From contig NZ_BBZJ01000019.1 of NCBI RefSeq assembly GCF_001417775.1, forward strand, positions 1-64,000: a stretch of 64,000 nt of DNA, read 5' to 3'. The translations under genes and the position numbers were made by a program. This document shows positions 52,865-61,467 of the stretch, piece by piece. Source of the stretch: Streptomyces sp. TP-A0356 (GTDB taxonomy: Bacteria; Actinomycetota; Actinomycetes; Streptomycetales; Streptomycetaceae). The number at the start of each line of letters is the position of its first letter. The first letter of the stretch is position 1. The notes beneath the pieces were generated by a model. The model was given only the letters and a program-made list of their open reading frames with translations, was not told where the DNA came from and made no database searches.

Positions 52865-53509
52865 ATGTCCCCCACTCCTCGTACCGCCACCGCCCTCACC
52901 CTCCTCACCGCCCTCACCCTCGTCGGCATCCCCCCGGCAGCCGCCGACGGCAACCCCAGCGCGCCCCCCGGTACCGTCACCACCTCCCCGCCCCCGTCCG
53001 TCGACCCCACCAGCCCGGGACTCAAGCTCGCCTCGGGGGCCACCCTGGCGCCCGCCAAGGTGCTGGACATCAAGTCGGTCGTGGAAGACCTGGGGGGTGA
53101 GGAGCGGCGTGTGGACACCAACGAGAACGTCACGTTCGCGCTCCAGGCGGAGGTGCTGTTCCCCAAGGACAGCGCCAAGCTGAATCCCGAGGCCCGCTCC
53201 CGCATCAACGCCATCGCGAACGAGATCAAGAAGCAGAACGCCTCCAGCGTCCGTGTCTTCGGTTTCACCGACAACCTCGGCACGTACGCCCACGGCCTGG
53301 TCCTGTCCAAGCAGCGCGCGGAGGCGGTCCATGACCAGCTGGCCGCGAGCCTCGGCGGGAACATCACCTTCGAGGTGCGCGGCTACAGCGAGGACTACCC
53401 GATCGCCGACAACTCCACCGAGGAGGGCCGCCGCAAGAACCGTCGCGTGGAGGTGTCGTTCCCTAGGGCGGCGTCCTCCGCCAACTCGGGCAGTACCGTC
53501 GGCGGTTGA
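52865..53509 (+). CDS. Secreted OmpA-domain (peptidoglycan-binding) protein
   Basis: The protein has 214 residues. Signal peptide about 1-27 (PAAADG), a Pro/Thr-rich linker, then an OmpA-like domain about 85-205: EVLFPKDSAKLNPEARSRINAIA, then VFGFTDNLGTYAHGLVLSKQRAEAV, and the C-terminal RRKNRRVEV. OmpA domains bind diaminopimelate in peptidoglycan, so this could anchor the apparatus to the wall in a monoderm. Confidence 0.9.
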   Translation: MSPTPRTATALTLLTALTLVGIPPAAADGNPSAPPGTVTTSPPPSVDPTSPGLKLASGATLAPAKVLDIKSVVEDLGGEERRVDTNENVTFALQAEVLFPKDSAKLNPEARSRINAIANEIKKQNASSVRVFGFTDNLGTYAHGLVLSKQRAEAVHDQLAASLGGNITFEVRGYSEDYPIADNSTEEGRRKNRRVEVSFPRAASSANSGSTVGG

Positions 53510-53610
53510 GTGCGCGGCACGAATCACCCGGAGCCGCCTCCCCGGCGGCGCGGTGCGGCTGCGCGATGCTCTTGGGGTTCAGTCGGCCGACGTCGGAGCC
53601 AGGAGCCGCC

Positions 53611-54201
53611 ATGAGAAAGATCGTCCTGATGATGTCCATGTCCCTGGACGGCTACATCGAGGGACCGAACCGCGAGATCGACTGGCACCTGGTCGACGAC
53701 GAACTCCACCAGCACTTCAACGACGTCCTCAGGAAGATGGGCGCCTTCCTCAACGGGCGCGTGACCTACGAGCTCATGGCCGGCTTCTGGCCCACCGCCG
53801 ACGCCGACCCGCACTGCTCGGCACCGGTGGCCGACTACGCCCGGATCTGGCGGAACATGCCGAAGGTGGTGTTCTCCCGGACCCTGCACCACGCCGAGGG
53901 GCACACCACCATCGTCCGGGACGTCGTCGTCGAGGACATCCTCGCGCTCAAGGCGCAGGACGGCGGCGACCTCGCGCTCGGCGGTGCCGGCCTCGCCGCC
54001 GAGTTCCTGCGGCACGACCTCGTGGACGAGTTCCGTGTCTACGTCCATCCGGTCCTCGTCGGCCGGGGCAGGCGTCTCTTCCCCGAGGCCGACGCCCTGA
54101 CCTCGCTCCGGCTGATGGACTCCCGCCGGTTCGGCAACGGTGTCGTCCTCCTGCACTACGAACGCGCCGGTACGCGCGGCGGGCAAGGGGGCAGCCGGTG
54201 A
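53611..54201 (+). CDS. Dihydrofolate-reductase/RibD-C-domain family protein
   Basis: The protein has 196 residues. MRKIVLMMSMSLDGYIEGPN and GDLALGGAGLAAEFLRHDLVDEFRVYVHPVLVGRG are typical of small stand-alone RibD C-terminal reductases, which bind NADPH. Their substrates are mostly unknown. ATG 53611 follows AGGAG; an upstream start at 53506 would overlap the OmpA gene without a ribosome site. Confidence 0.88.
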   Translation: MRKIVLMMSMSLDGYIEGPNREIDWHLVDDELHQHFNDVLRKMGAFLNGRVTYELMAGFWPTADADPHCSAPVADYARIWRNMPKVVFSRTLHHAEGHTTIVRDVVVEDILALKAQDGGDLALGGAGLAAEFLRHDLVDEFRVYVHPVLVGRGRRLFPEADALTSLRLMDSRRFGNGVVLLHYERAGTRGGQGGSR

Positions 54202-54210
54202 TCCGTCAGC

Positions 54211-54304
54211 CGAGAGCCGAGAGCCGAGAGCCGAGAGCCGACAGCCGACCTCGGCCCCCGTGGAATTCGGTCGCGTGGATTTCGGCCCCGTGGAATTCGG
54301 TCGC
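54211..54304. repeat. Tandem 7-bp and 15-bp repeats before the methyltransferase-like gene
   Basis: Five copies of CGAGAGC-type heptamers (54211-54245, last copy CGACAGC) are followed by three copies of a 15-bp unit (GTGGAATTCGGTCGC, a variant, then the exact unit again) at 54260-54304. They fill the gap between two plus-strand genes. Confidence 0.9.
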
Positions 54305-54336
54305 GTCCCGCTCCCGGCCGTTGGCAGGATCGTCGT

Positions 54337-55107
54337 ATGACCACCCGCCGCGCCTTCGAAGACCTCGTCCGGGAAGCCGTCGACGCCCCCGTCGACGGCT
54401 GGGACTTCTCCTGGTTCGAGGGCCGGGCCACGGAGGAGCGGCCCCCGTGGGGATACGCGCGCTCCATGGCCGAGCGGCTCACGCACGCCTCCGCCGCGCT
54501 CGATGTCCAGACCGGAGGAGGGGAGGTCCTGGCCTCCGCGCCGACGCTGCCGCCGCTCACCGTCGCCACCGAGGGCTGGCCGCCGAACGTCGCCAAGGCC
54601 ACCGCCCTGCTCCACCCGCGCGGCGCCGCGGTCGTCGCATCGCCCGAGGACGCGGCGCTGCCGTTCGCGGACGCCGCCTTCGACCTGGTCACCAGTCGGC
54701 ATCCGGTCCACACGTACTGGCAGGAGATCGCCCGCGTGCTGCGCCCGTGCGGCACGTACTTCTCCCAGCAGGTCGGCCCGGCAAGCGCCTTCGAGGTCGT
54801 GGAGCACTTCCTGGGACCGCAGCCGGAAGAGGTCCGCACCGCACGCGATCCCCAGCGGGCGCGGGCCGGGGCCGAAGCGGCCGGACTGGAGGTCGTCGAC
54901 CTCCAGGAGGCCAGGTTGCGCATGGAGTTCCACGACATCGGGGCCGTCGTCCACTTCCTGCGCAAAGTGATCTGGATGGTGCCCGGTTTCACCGCGGAGC
55001 GGTACGAGTCCCGGCTGCGGTCCCTGCACGAGCTGATCGAGTCGCAGGGACCGTTCATCGCCCACAGCACCCGCTTCCTGATCGAGGCCCGCAAGCCTGA
55101 CGCGTAG
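54337..55107 (+). CDS. SAM-dependent methyltransferase-like protein with degenerate motif I
   Basis: The 256-residue protein has a class I methyltransferase fold. LDVQTGGGEVLASAP replaces the usual LDxGxGxG motif I; VVASPEDAALPFADAAFDLVTSRHPVHTYWQEIARVLRPCGTY gives motifs II-IV in outline. Substrate unknown. The start ATG 54337 follows the repeats. Confidence 0.82.
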   Translation: MTTRRAFEDLVREAVDAPVDGWDFSWFEGRATEERPPWGYARSMAERLTHASAALDVQTGGGEVLASAPTLPPLTVATEGWPPNVAKATALLHPRGAAVVASPEDAALPFADAAFDLVTSRHPVHTYWQEIARVLRPCGTYFSQQVGPASAFEVVEHFLGPQPEEVRTARDPQRARAGAEAAGLEVVDLQEARLRMEFHDIGAVVHFLRKVIWMVPGFTAERYESRLRSLHELIESQGPFIAHSTRFLIEARKPDA

Positions 55108-55335
55108 AACCCAGGGGGCGTAGCGGACGCCCAGCGAGACCGGGGTCCATGTGGCGAGACGCTTGCCCGGGGTCTCCACATCGTTATCGAGGGCATCTCG
55201 CCTCACCCTCGTGGCTCACGTAAGTTCAGACCAAGGTAATTCGCGTAGGCAAAGCCGCGCGGGCGGGTACCGCGCGGTCGAGGGGGCTGCGCGGTGCCCT
55301 GCGCGCCGCGCCGGCGCCCCGGTCGGGCGCCCCGG

Positions 55336-55671
55336 TCAGGCGCCCCGCACGGCGATCCGCACCCCGCGCCGTATCCCCCACCGCTCCATCGACCCGGCCT
55401 CCGCCTCCAGGACGTGACGCGCACGCGGCCGCGGCAGGCCGATCCGCCCCGGCCGCATCGTCCGTACCGCGACCACCCGCCATGTCCGGTCCAGATGGGC
55501 GACGTCGATCGGGAACCGCATCCCCAGTGTGTGCACCGCGCTCGCCGGGCTCAGCAGCAGTGCCCCCTCGATCCCGTCGCGTCCGAGCAGCCCGCGTCGC
55601 CGGGCCCGTGCCGACCGGGCGATCTCCAGAGGCACCGGGCCGGGCGTCCCAGCCGTCGTGAACGTCGCCAT
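55336..55671 (-). CDS. DUF192 family protein
   Basis: The 111-residue protein matches DUF192: ARSARARRRGLLGRDG, ALLLSPASAVHTLGMRFPIDVAHLD and a C-terminal VLEAEAGSMERWGIRRGVRI. Many family members are secreted, but this copy has no signal peptide. ATG 55671 gives the usual length. Function unknown. Downstream (55108-55335) I see no gene. Confidence 0.86.
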   Translation of the reverse strand: MATFTTAGTPGPVPLEIARSARARRRGLLGRDGIEGALLLSPASAVHTLGMRFPIDVAHLDRTWRVVAVRTMRPGRIGLPRPRARHVLEAEAGSMERWGIRRGVRIAVRGA

Positions 55672-56258
55672 GGCGGTGAAGTTAGCGATGGCGTCAAGTG
55701 GGCGTTCCCCTCGCGGCTCACCCGCCGGGAGTACGCGGCTGTGTGTCGCCACGCGCCCCACAACACCGCGCAAATCCCTTGGATAGCCCTGGATCCAGCC
55801 TGGTTCCCTTTGGATCTGCTGTGATCCAGCCATGACCACGCCCTGAATGAACGATTCCGGAGCCCTCGACGCGTTGTCGGGCGATTTCGGAGAGTAGTTG
55901 TTTCGCGCCGATGTACGCAGCATCACTTACGAAGGGTTATGGTGGAAGCCCCCCCCTCGGGCCGGTCCGTCTCCCCCCCACGGACCGGCCCGTTTCCTTT
56001 CCGCGCTCCGCCCGTCCCGGTGCCCTCCGGCCCGCTCGCCGAGCGCCCGGTCCGTCCGGGGCGGTGCCGGCCGCCGGAATCGGCCCGGAACGCCGGGCAA
56101 GGGGGCCCATGTTCATGCGTAGGAATCCCGCACAGTGCGCTGACACCCGTTGGCGGGGCGGACGTCCTCCAGGGGTAGGCTTCCCATCGGGGACCGCCAA
56201 CTGACGGGGATCGCACGCGCCCGCACCTGTCTGATCCGCACGGAGGGGCTGACATCAC
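55672..56258. other. 587-base divergent intergenic region between DUF192 gene and uppS
   Basis: No convincing coding sequence. Near 55785-55830 three TGGATC-type repeats occur (TGGATAGCCC, TGGATCCAGCC, GGATCTGCTGTGATCC). A stable hairpin with a T-run is at 55958. The last ~100 bases should hold the uppS promoter and a GGAGG site before GTG 56259. Confidence 0.5.
55958..55992 (+). terminator. Orphan intrinsic terminator (possible small RNA end)
   Basis: CGGGCCGGTCCGT pairs perfectly (13 bp) with ACGGACCGGCCCG across a 9-base C-rich loop and is followed by TTTCCTTT, the best T-run after any hairpin in the window. No plus-strand gene precedes it, so it may end a short RNA beginning near a TTATGGT box at 55938. 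Confidence 0.5.
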
Positions 56259-57032
56259 GTGAACCTGCGCGACAAGCTGCGCGGCCTGTTGGTCAGGCTG
56301 TACGCGCGCCGGGTGGAAGGCCACCTGGACCACGCTCAGGTGCCCAAGCACATCGGCGTCATCATGGACGGCAACCGCCGCTGGGCGAAGGCGGCGGGCT
56401 CCACCGCCGCGCAGGGCCACCGGGCCGGCGCCGACAAGATCGAGGAGTTCCTCGGCTGGTGCGCCGAGACGGACGTCGAGGTCGTCACGCTCTGGCTGCT
56501 GTCGACGGACAACTTCGACCGGCCGAAGGAGGAGCTGGTCCCGCTCCTCGGGATCATCGAGGACGTCGTCCGGTCCCTGTCCGCCGACGGCCGCTGGCGC
56601 GTGCACCACGTGGGCGCGCTCGACCTGCTGCCGCCGCCGATGCAGTCCGTCCTCAAGGAGGCCGAGGAGGCCACCGCCCACATCGACGGGATACTGGTCA
56701 ACGTCGCCATCGGCTACGGCGGCCGCCAGGAGATCGCCGACGCCGTCCGCTCGATGCTCCTCGACGCCCAGGAGAGGGGCACCTCGATGGAGGACCTCGC
56801 CGACTGCGTCGACATCGACATGATCGGCAGACACCTCTACACGAGTGACCAGCCCGACCCCGATCTGGTGATTCGTACGAGTGGCGAACAGCGGCTGTCC
56901 GGTTTCATGCTGTGGCAGACGGCCCATTCGGAGTACTACTTCTGTGAGGTCTTCTGGCCGGCCTTCCGCAAGGTCGACTTCCTGCGCGCCCTGCGCGACT
57001 ACGCGGCGCGACACCGCCGTTACGGCGGCTGA
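56259..57032 (+). CDS. uppS: Isoprenyl transferase (cis-prenyltransferase, UppS family)
   Basis: The 257-residue enzyme condenses IPP with an allylic diphosphate to make polyprenyl diphosphate for wall and glycan carriers. VIMDGNRRWAK carries the catalytic Asp. GHRAGADKIEEFLGWC, TLWLLSTDNFDRPKEE and the C-terminal LVIRTSGEQRLSGFMLWQ are conserved. GTG 56259 follows GGAGG. Streptomycetes usually carry more than one paralog, so chain length is not assigned. Confidence 0.94.
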   Translation: MNLRDKLRGLLVRLYARRVEGHLDHAQVPKHIGVIMDGNRRWAKAAGSTAAQGHRAGADKIEEFLGWCAETDVEVVTLWLLSTDNFDRPKEELVPLLGIIEDVVRSLSADGRWRVHHVGALDLLPPPMQSVLKEAEEATAHIDGILVNVAIGYGGRQEIADAVRSMLLDAQERGTSMEDLADCVDIDMIGRHLYTSDQPDPDLVIRTSGEQRLSGFMLWQTAHSEYYFCEVFWPAFRKVDFLRALRDYAARHRRYGG

Positions 57033-57429
57033 CACGCCCCTCGGCGGGGCGGCCGAGCACCCCCCGGGACAGGGGAGGAACTTCACCCGTTCGGGCGCGG
57101 GCGTCACGAGGAGTTCACCGGGGCGCCGTCATATGCCGTGGCATGGCAGCGCGTGTTCGAGGGCATAAGCCAAGCAGGTCGACACCCGAACCACGGGCGT
57201 CGTATCTCAGCGGACGGCTCGGGGCCGTCCGCCCGGGAGGCCCTTTGCACCAGCGCGACCGTGCGGTCCCTGCACGGAGGAAGCAGCGGAGGGCCGGTTC
57301 CCGGCCCGCGCACCGCGGCCGGCAACCGGCCGCCTTCCTCCCGCCCGCCCTCGCGGCCTTCTCCCCGCCGGCCCTCCCGGACCTCCTTCTCGTCGCTCCC
57401 CGACCTCATCCGAGGGGGTACGTCCTTCC
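57033..57429. other. 397-base gap: long leader of phoH
   Basis: No gene is supported. A hairpin GCGGACGG-N7-CCGTCCGC lies near 57210-57232, and a C/T-rich stretch (57330-57410) precedes the phoH start. The gap probably contains the phoH promoter and a long structured 5' leader. Confidence 0.45.
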
Positions 57430-58755
57430 GTGGTGACCAGCGCAAAGCGCCACAAGCCAGACCGGCGCACCTATGTTCTCGACACCAGCGTCCTGCTGGC
57501 CGACCCGAACGCCATGAGCCGTTTCGAGGAGCACGAGGTCGTGCTCCCGATCGTCGTGGTCACGGAGCTGGAGGCCAAGCGGCACCATCCCGAACTGGGG
57601 TACTTCGCCCGGCAGGCGCTGCGCCTGCTCGACGACTACCGCGTCCGGTACGGCCGCCTCGACGCCCCCATCCCGACCGGGGATCTCGGCGGCAGCCTGC
57701 GGGTCGAGCTCAACCACTCGGACCCCAGCGTGCTGCCCACCGGCTACCGCCTGGGGGACAACGACTCCCGCATCCTCGCGGTCGCCCGCAACCTGCAGGC
57801 GGAGGGGTTCGACGTCACCATCGTGTCGAAGGACCTCCCGCTGAGGATCAAGGCGTCCTCCGTGGGCCTCCTCGCCGAGGAGTACCGCGCGGAACTGGCC
57901 ATCACGGACTCCTCCGGCTGGACCGGGATGTCCGAGCTGACCCTCTCGGCCGAACAGGTGGACATCCTCTTCGAGGACGGGCGCGTCCACATCCCCGAGG
58001 CGGCCGACCTGCCCGTGCACACCGGTCTGACCATCCAGTCGGAGCGGGGCAAGGCCCTCGGCCGCGTTGCCGCGGAGGGCGACGTCCGTCTTGTGCGCGG
58101 GGACCGGGAGGCGTTCGGCATCAAGGGCCGCAGCGCGGAACAGCGGATCGCCCTCGACCTGCTGCTCGACCCGGACGTCGGGATCGTGTCGATGGGCGGC
58201 CGGGCCGGCACCGGCAAGTCGGCGCTTGCGCTGTGCGCGGGTCTTGAGGCGGTGCTGGAGCGCAGGCAGCACCAGAAGGTGATGGTCTTCCGGCCGCTGT
58301 ACGCGGTGGGCGGGCAGGAGCTCGGCTATCTGCCCGGCACCGAGGCCGAGAAGATGAGCCCGTGGGCGCAGGCGGTGTTCGACACGCTGTCCGCGGTCAC
58401 CAGCCGCGAGGTCATCGAAGAGGTCACCGCGCGCGGCATGCTGGAGGTCCTTCCGCTCACCCACATCCGCGGCCGCTCGCTCCACGACGCGTTCGTGATC
58501 GTCGACGAGGCCCAGTCGCTGGAACGGAACGTCCTATTGACGGTTCTGTCCCGAATCGGCGCCAATTCGCGGGTGGTTCTCACCCATGACGTGGCCCAGC
58601 GGGACAATCTGCGGGTGGGCCGGTACGACGGAGTGGTCGCCGTCGTGGAGAAGCTGAAGGGGCATCCGCTCTTCGCGCACGTCACCCTCACCCGGTCCGA
58701 GAGGTCCCAGATCGCTGCCCTTGTGACCGAAATGCTCGAAGACGGGCAGATCTGA
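57430..58755 (+). CDS. PIN-PhoH fusion ATPase (PhoH2 family)
   Basis: The protein has 441 residues. The N-terminal PIN nuclease domain (about 13-150) has YVLDTSVLLADP and late acidic residues in RLGDNDSRILAVA. The C-terminal PhoH helicase/ATPase domain has Walker A SMGGRAGTGKSALAL near 255 and Walker B FVIVDEAQSLERNVLLTVLSRIG. PhoH2 proteins unwind and cleave RNA. GTG 57430 is followed by another GTG; either could be the start. Confidence 0.93.
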   Translation: MVTSAKRHKPDRRTYVLDTSVLLADPNAMSRFEEHEVVLPIVVVTELEAKRHHPELGYFARQALRLLDDYRVRYGRLDAPIPTGDLGGSLRVELNHSDPSVLPTGYRLGDNDSRILAVARNLQAEGFDVTIVSKDLPLRIKASSVGLLAEEYRAELAITDSSGWTGMSELTLSAEQVDILFEDGRVHIPEAADLPVHTGLTIQSERGKALGRVAAEGDVRLVRGDREAFGIKGRSAEQRIALDLLLDPDVGIVSMGGRAGTGKSALALCAGLEAVLERRQHQKVMVFRPLYAVGGQELGYLPGTEAEKMSPWAQAVFDTLSAVTSREVIEEVTARGMLEVLPLTHIRGRSLHDAFVIVDEAQSLERNVLLTVLSRIGANSRVVLTHDVAQRDNLRVGRYDGVVAVVEKLKGHPLFAHVTLTRSERSQIAALVTEMLEDGQI

Positions 58756-58793
58756 CCCACATGCTCAATTGGGGGTAGTCACCCGTCGGTTGG

Positions 58794-58831
58794 CGCCGCC
58801 CGGCAAAGGCCAAGAGCCTAGCCGGGCGGCG
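58794..58831 (+). terminator. Terminator after phoH
   Basis: An 11-bp perfect stem (CGCCGCCCGGC / GCCGGGCGGCG) with a 16-base loop, followed by TCTTGG, lies 38 bases after the phoH stop. Confidence 0.7.
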
Positions 58832-59169
58832 TCTTGGTGTGTGGGACTTTCCATGAATCCCTTGGGCCAAACGAGGTGTGAGCTTTCACACTCAACGCGG
58901 AATTGCCACCCGGCGCCGGGTTACGGCAGAGTCTCATTCCTGTCAGGCCCCGCATACGACACACCGGTACCCCCAGCGGTACGGCACCACAGAAGCATCA
59001 GAACTCCATAGAGCTGTCGTATGCCGCCCGAGCACCACTCGGCGCTCCCGTCCTGGGGGTTGCCCACCGGGCCCGTGCCTCCCGTGACCCCGCAGTTGGG
59101 AGGCCAGCGTCAGGGGCACGATTGCGTCCGCCAGGGTCACCGAAGCGGGCGATGCTGGAAGGAAACCGT
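58832..59169 (+). promoter_or_regulatory. Promoter and structured leader of the SLT transglycosylase gene
   Basis: GTGTGA-GCTT-TCACAC (58876-58891) is a perfect inverted repeat. Further on, GCATACGACA (58952-58961) pairs with TGTCGTATGC (59015-59024), enclosing a GTACC/GGTAC hairpin. CCGAG/CTCGG (near 59027) and GCCTCCC/GGGAGGC (near 59086) follow. The set of nested stems suggests a regulated leader RNA, but it does not match a riboswitch class I can name. Confidence 0.5.
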
Positions 59170-59862
59170 GTGAGCCGGATTTCGGTCCGGGGATTCGCAG
59201 TGGCCTCGGCCACGGCGGTCACCGCTGTCGGAAGCGTCGTCGGAGTTGCCTCGGGCAGCACCGCCCAGACCAACGACGCCCAGACGACGGCAAACGACAC
59301 CACGCTCCTCGCGGACATACCCGCGGGTCAGCAGGCGCAGGTGCAGACCGCCTCCCTGACGCAGCAGGCCGATGCGCAGGCCATCGCCGCCGACGCGAGC
59401 GCCAAGAAGGACGCCGAGGAGGCGGCCCGCAAGCAGGCTGCCGCGGACGCCGTCGCCAAGCAGAAGGCCGCGGCGCAGGCCGAGGCGGACGCCAAGGCGC
59501 GCAAGGAGGCCGAGACCAAGGCCAGCCGCGCCACTCGTGACGTGTCCAGCTTCCCGGTCCAGGCCTCGTACAGCATCGCGCAGATCCAGGCGATGGCGCG
59601 TCAGATCGTGGCGGGCGACCAGTTCCAGTGCTTCAGCAACATCGTGGACCACGAGTCCAGCTGGAACTACCAGGCGGTCAACGCGTCCTCCGGCGCGTAC
59701 GGCCTCTTCCAGGCCCTGCCCGGCTCCAAGATGTCGTCCGTCGGCGCCGACTGGCAGACCAACCCGGCCACGCAGATCAAGTGGGGCCTCAACTACATGA
59801 ACAGCCGGTACGGCAGCCCGTGTCAGGCCTGGTCGTTCTGGCAGGCCAACAGCTGGTACTGA
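59170..59862 (+). CDS. Secreted lytic transglycosylase (SLT/LysM-less, coiled-coil linker)
   Basis: The protein has 230 residues from GTG 59170 (AAGGAA before it). Signal peptide to about residue 35 (VASGSTAQT), an Ala/Lys/Glu-rich coiled coil about 60-120, and an SLT domain about 135-230: IVDHESSWNYQAVNASSGAYGLFQALPGSKM with catalytic Glu in HESSWN, ending CQAWSFWQANSWY. It cleaves peptidoglycan glycan strands. The long leader suggests post-transcriptional control, as for other streptomycete wall hydrolases. Confidence 0.92.
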   Translation: MSRISVRGFAVASATAVTAVGSVVGVASGSTAQTNDAQTTANDTTLLADIPAGQQAQVQTASLTQQADAQAIAADASAKKDAEEAARKQAAADAVAKQKAAAQAEADAKARKEAETKASRATRDVSSFPVQASYSIAQIQAMARQIVAGDQFQCFSNIVDHESSWNYQAVNASSGAYGLFQALPGSKMSSVGADWQTNPATQIKWGLNYMNSRYGSPCQAWSFWQANSWY

Positions 59863-59899
59863 GCCGTGGAGCCGCCCGTGCGCGGCCGCTCAACCTCAG

Positions 59900-59932
59900 G
59901 AAGCCCCTCACCGTCTTTGGGTGAGGGGCTTC
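59900..59932 (+). terminator. Terminator after the SLT gene
   Basis: A 13-bp perfect stem (GAAGCCCCTCACC / GGTGAGGGGCTTC) with loop GTCTTTG lies 38 bases after the stop codon. Confidence 0.85.
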
Positions 59933-60035
59933 GGCCGTTTACCGGCCGTCGGCCCCTGCCATGTACGGTCGGAACCGACGACTCCAGGGGGGAGTGGTGG
60001 GGAGCACCCGGGGACACGGGGGAAGAGGACGGATC

Positions 60036-61349
60036 ATGTCAGAAGTGCCAGGGTGGCTCGCCCGGCTCGGTGCCGGACTGACCCAGATGGGCGAGCGGTT
60101 GGACGAACGCCGCGCCGAGGTCGAGAAGGAGCGGAGCGAGCCCGAGCCGCCCCCGGCGCCGGAGCACGTCCCGCCGCCACCCGCGTACGCGCCCGCCGCG
60201 GCGCCGCGCCCGCATCCCGTCGAGGCGGTGCCGTGGGGCGTACGGGTCGCGGCCGAGGCGGGCTGGCGACTGCTCGTCCTCGCGGGCACGGTCTGGATCC
60301 TGATGCGGGTCATCAGCGCCGTACAGCTGGTGGTGCTGGCGTTCGTGTGCGCCCTGCTCATCACGGCGCTGCTGCAGCCGGCCGTGGCCAGGCTGAGGCG
60401 TCACGGCGTGCCGAGGGGGCCGGCGACCGCGCTGACCGCGATCCTCGGCTTCGTCATCATGGGCCTCATCGGCTGGTTCGTGACGTGGCAGGTCATGGAG
60501 AACATCGACTCGCTCTCGGGCCAGATCCAGAACGGCATCGACGAGCTGCGGAAGTGGCTGCTGAACAGCCCCTTCCATGTCACGGACAAGCAGATCAACA
60601 AGATCGCGAAGAACCTGCGGGACGCGGTCGGCGCGAACACCGACCAGATCACGTCGGCAGGCCTGGAGGGCGTGACGGTCATCGTGGAGGCGCTGACCGG
60701 CATCCTCCTGACGATGTTCTCCACCCTCTTCCTGCTGTACGACGGCCGCCGCATCTGGGAGTGGACGCTGAAGCTGGTGCCGGCCGCGGCGCGGCCGGGC
60801 GTGGCGGGCGCCGGGCCTCGGGCGTGGCGCACGCTGACGGCCTACGTCCGCGGCACGGTGATCGTCGCCCTGATCGATGCGATCTTCATCGGTCTGGGGA
60901 TCTACTTCCTGAACGTCCCCATGGCCGTGCCGCTCGCCGTCTTCATCTTCCTGTTCTCCTTCATCCCGCTGGTGGGCGCGGTGGCCTCGGGTGCGCTGGC
61001 CGTGGTGGTGGCGCTGGTGACGCAGGGTGTCTTCACGGCCATCATGACGCTGGTCGTGGTCCTCGCCGTCCAGCAGATCGAGGGTCACGTCCTGCAGCCG
61101 TTCATCCTCGGCCGGGCGGTGCGGGTCCATCCGCTGGCGGTGGTGCTGTCGGTGACGGCCGGCGGAATCGTCGCGGGGATCGGCGGAGCGGTGGTGGCGG
61201 TGCCGCTGGTCGCGGTGACGAACACCGTGGTGGGCTATCTGCGGTCGTATACGGGTGGGACGCCACCGCAGCGGTACGACGCCGTGGAGACGGACGCGAC
61301 ACCGAACGGGGCACCGGCGCAGCCGGCGGTCACCGAGCCGGCGCCCTAG
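60036..61349 (+). CDS. AI-2E family transporter (PF01594-type permease)
   Basis: The protein has 437 residues. A cytosolic Pro/Ala-rich N-terminus (1-70) precedes about seven to eight membrane helices with an extended loop (SGQIQNGIDELRKWLLN). Family marks are LLITALLQPAVARLRRHGVPR, FIFLFSFIPLVGAVASG and QQIEGHVLQPFILGRAV. Substrates of the family are mostly unproven despite the name. Confidence 0.92.
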   Translation: MSEVPGWLARLGAGLTQMGERLDERRAEVEKERSEPEPPPAPEHVPPPPAYAPAAAPRPHPVEAVPWGVRVAAEAGWRLLVLAGTVWILMRVISAVQLVVLAFVCALLITALLQPAVARLRRHGVPRGPATALTAILGFVIMGLIGWFVTWQVMENIDSLSGQIQNGIDELRKWLLNSPFHVTDKQINKIAKNLRDAVGANTDQITSAGLEGVTVIVEALTGILLTMFSTLFLLYDGRRIWEWTLKLVPAAARPGVAGAGPRAWRTLTAYVRGTVIVALIDAIFIGLGIYFLNVPMAVPLAVFIFLFSFIPLVGAVASGALAVVVALVTQGVFTAIMTLVVVLAVQQIEGHVLQPFILGRAVRVHPLAVVLSVTAGGIVAGIGGAVVAVPLVAVTNTVVGYLRSYTGGTPPQRYDAVETDATPNGAPAQPAVTEPAP

Positions 61350-61452
61350 TGCCCCGGCAGGCGACGGGGCGAACGTTGCCTGTCGGGGCACCAGCTGTAC
61401 TCGGGCATGACGAAGGGGCCTGCTCCCAGCCTCGGCCGGGAGCAGGCCCCTT
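61349..61452. terminator. Two consecutive hairpins between convergent AI-2E and ahpD genes
   Basis: The first is a 14-bp stem with one G-T pair (61349-61362 with 61378-61391), overlapping the last base of the stop codon. The second is a 15-bp perfect stem (AAGGGGCCTGCTCCC 61413-61427 with GGGAGCAGGCCCCTT 61438-61452), able to terminate both strands. Confidence 0.85.
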
Positions 61453-61467
61453 GTGACGGGCGAACGC

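Noticed and set aside
58876..58891. CRP-type site (TGTGA-N6-TCACA)
   Set aside because: The spacer is four bases, not six, so it is listed only as an inverted repeat.
58832..59169. ydaO (c-di-AMP) riboswitch upstream of the SLT gene
   Set aside because: I could not find the conserved ydaO core blocks, so I report only a structured leader.
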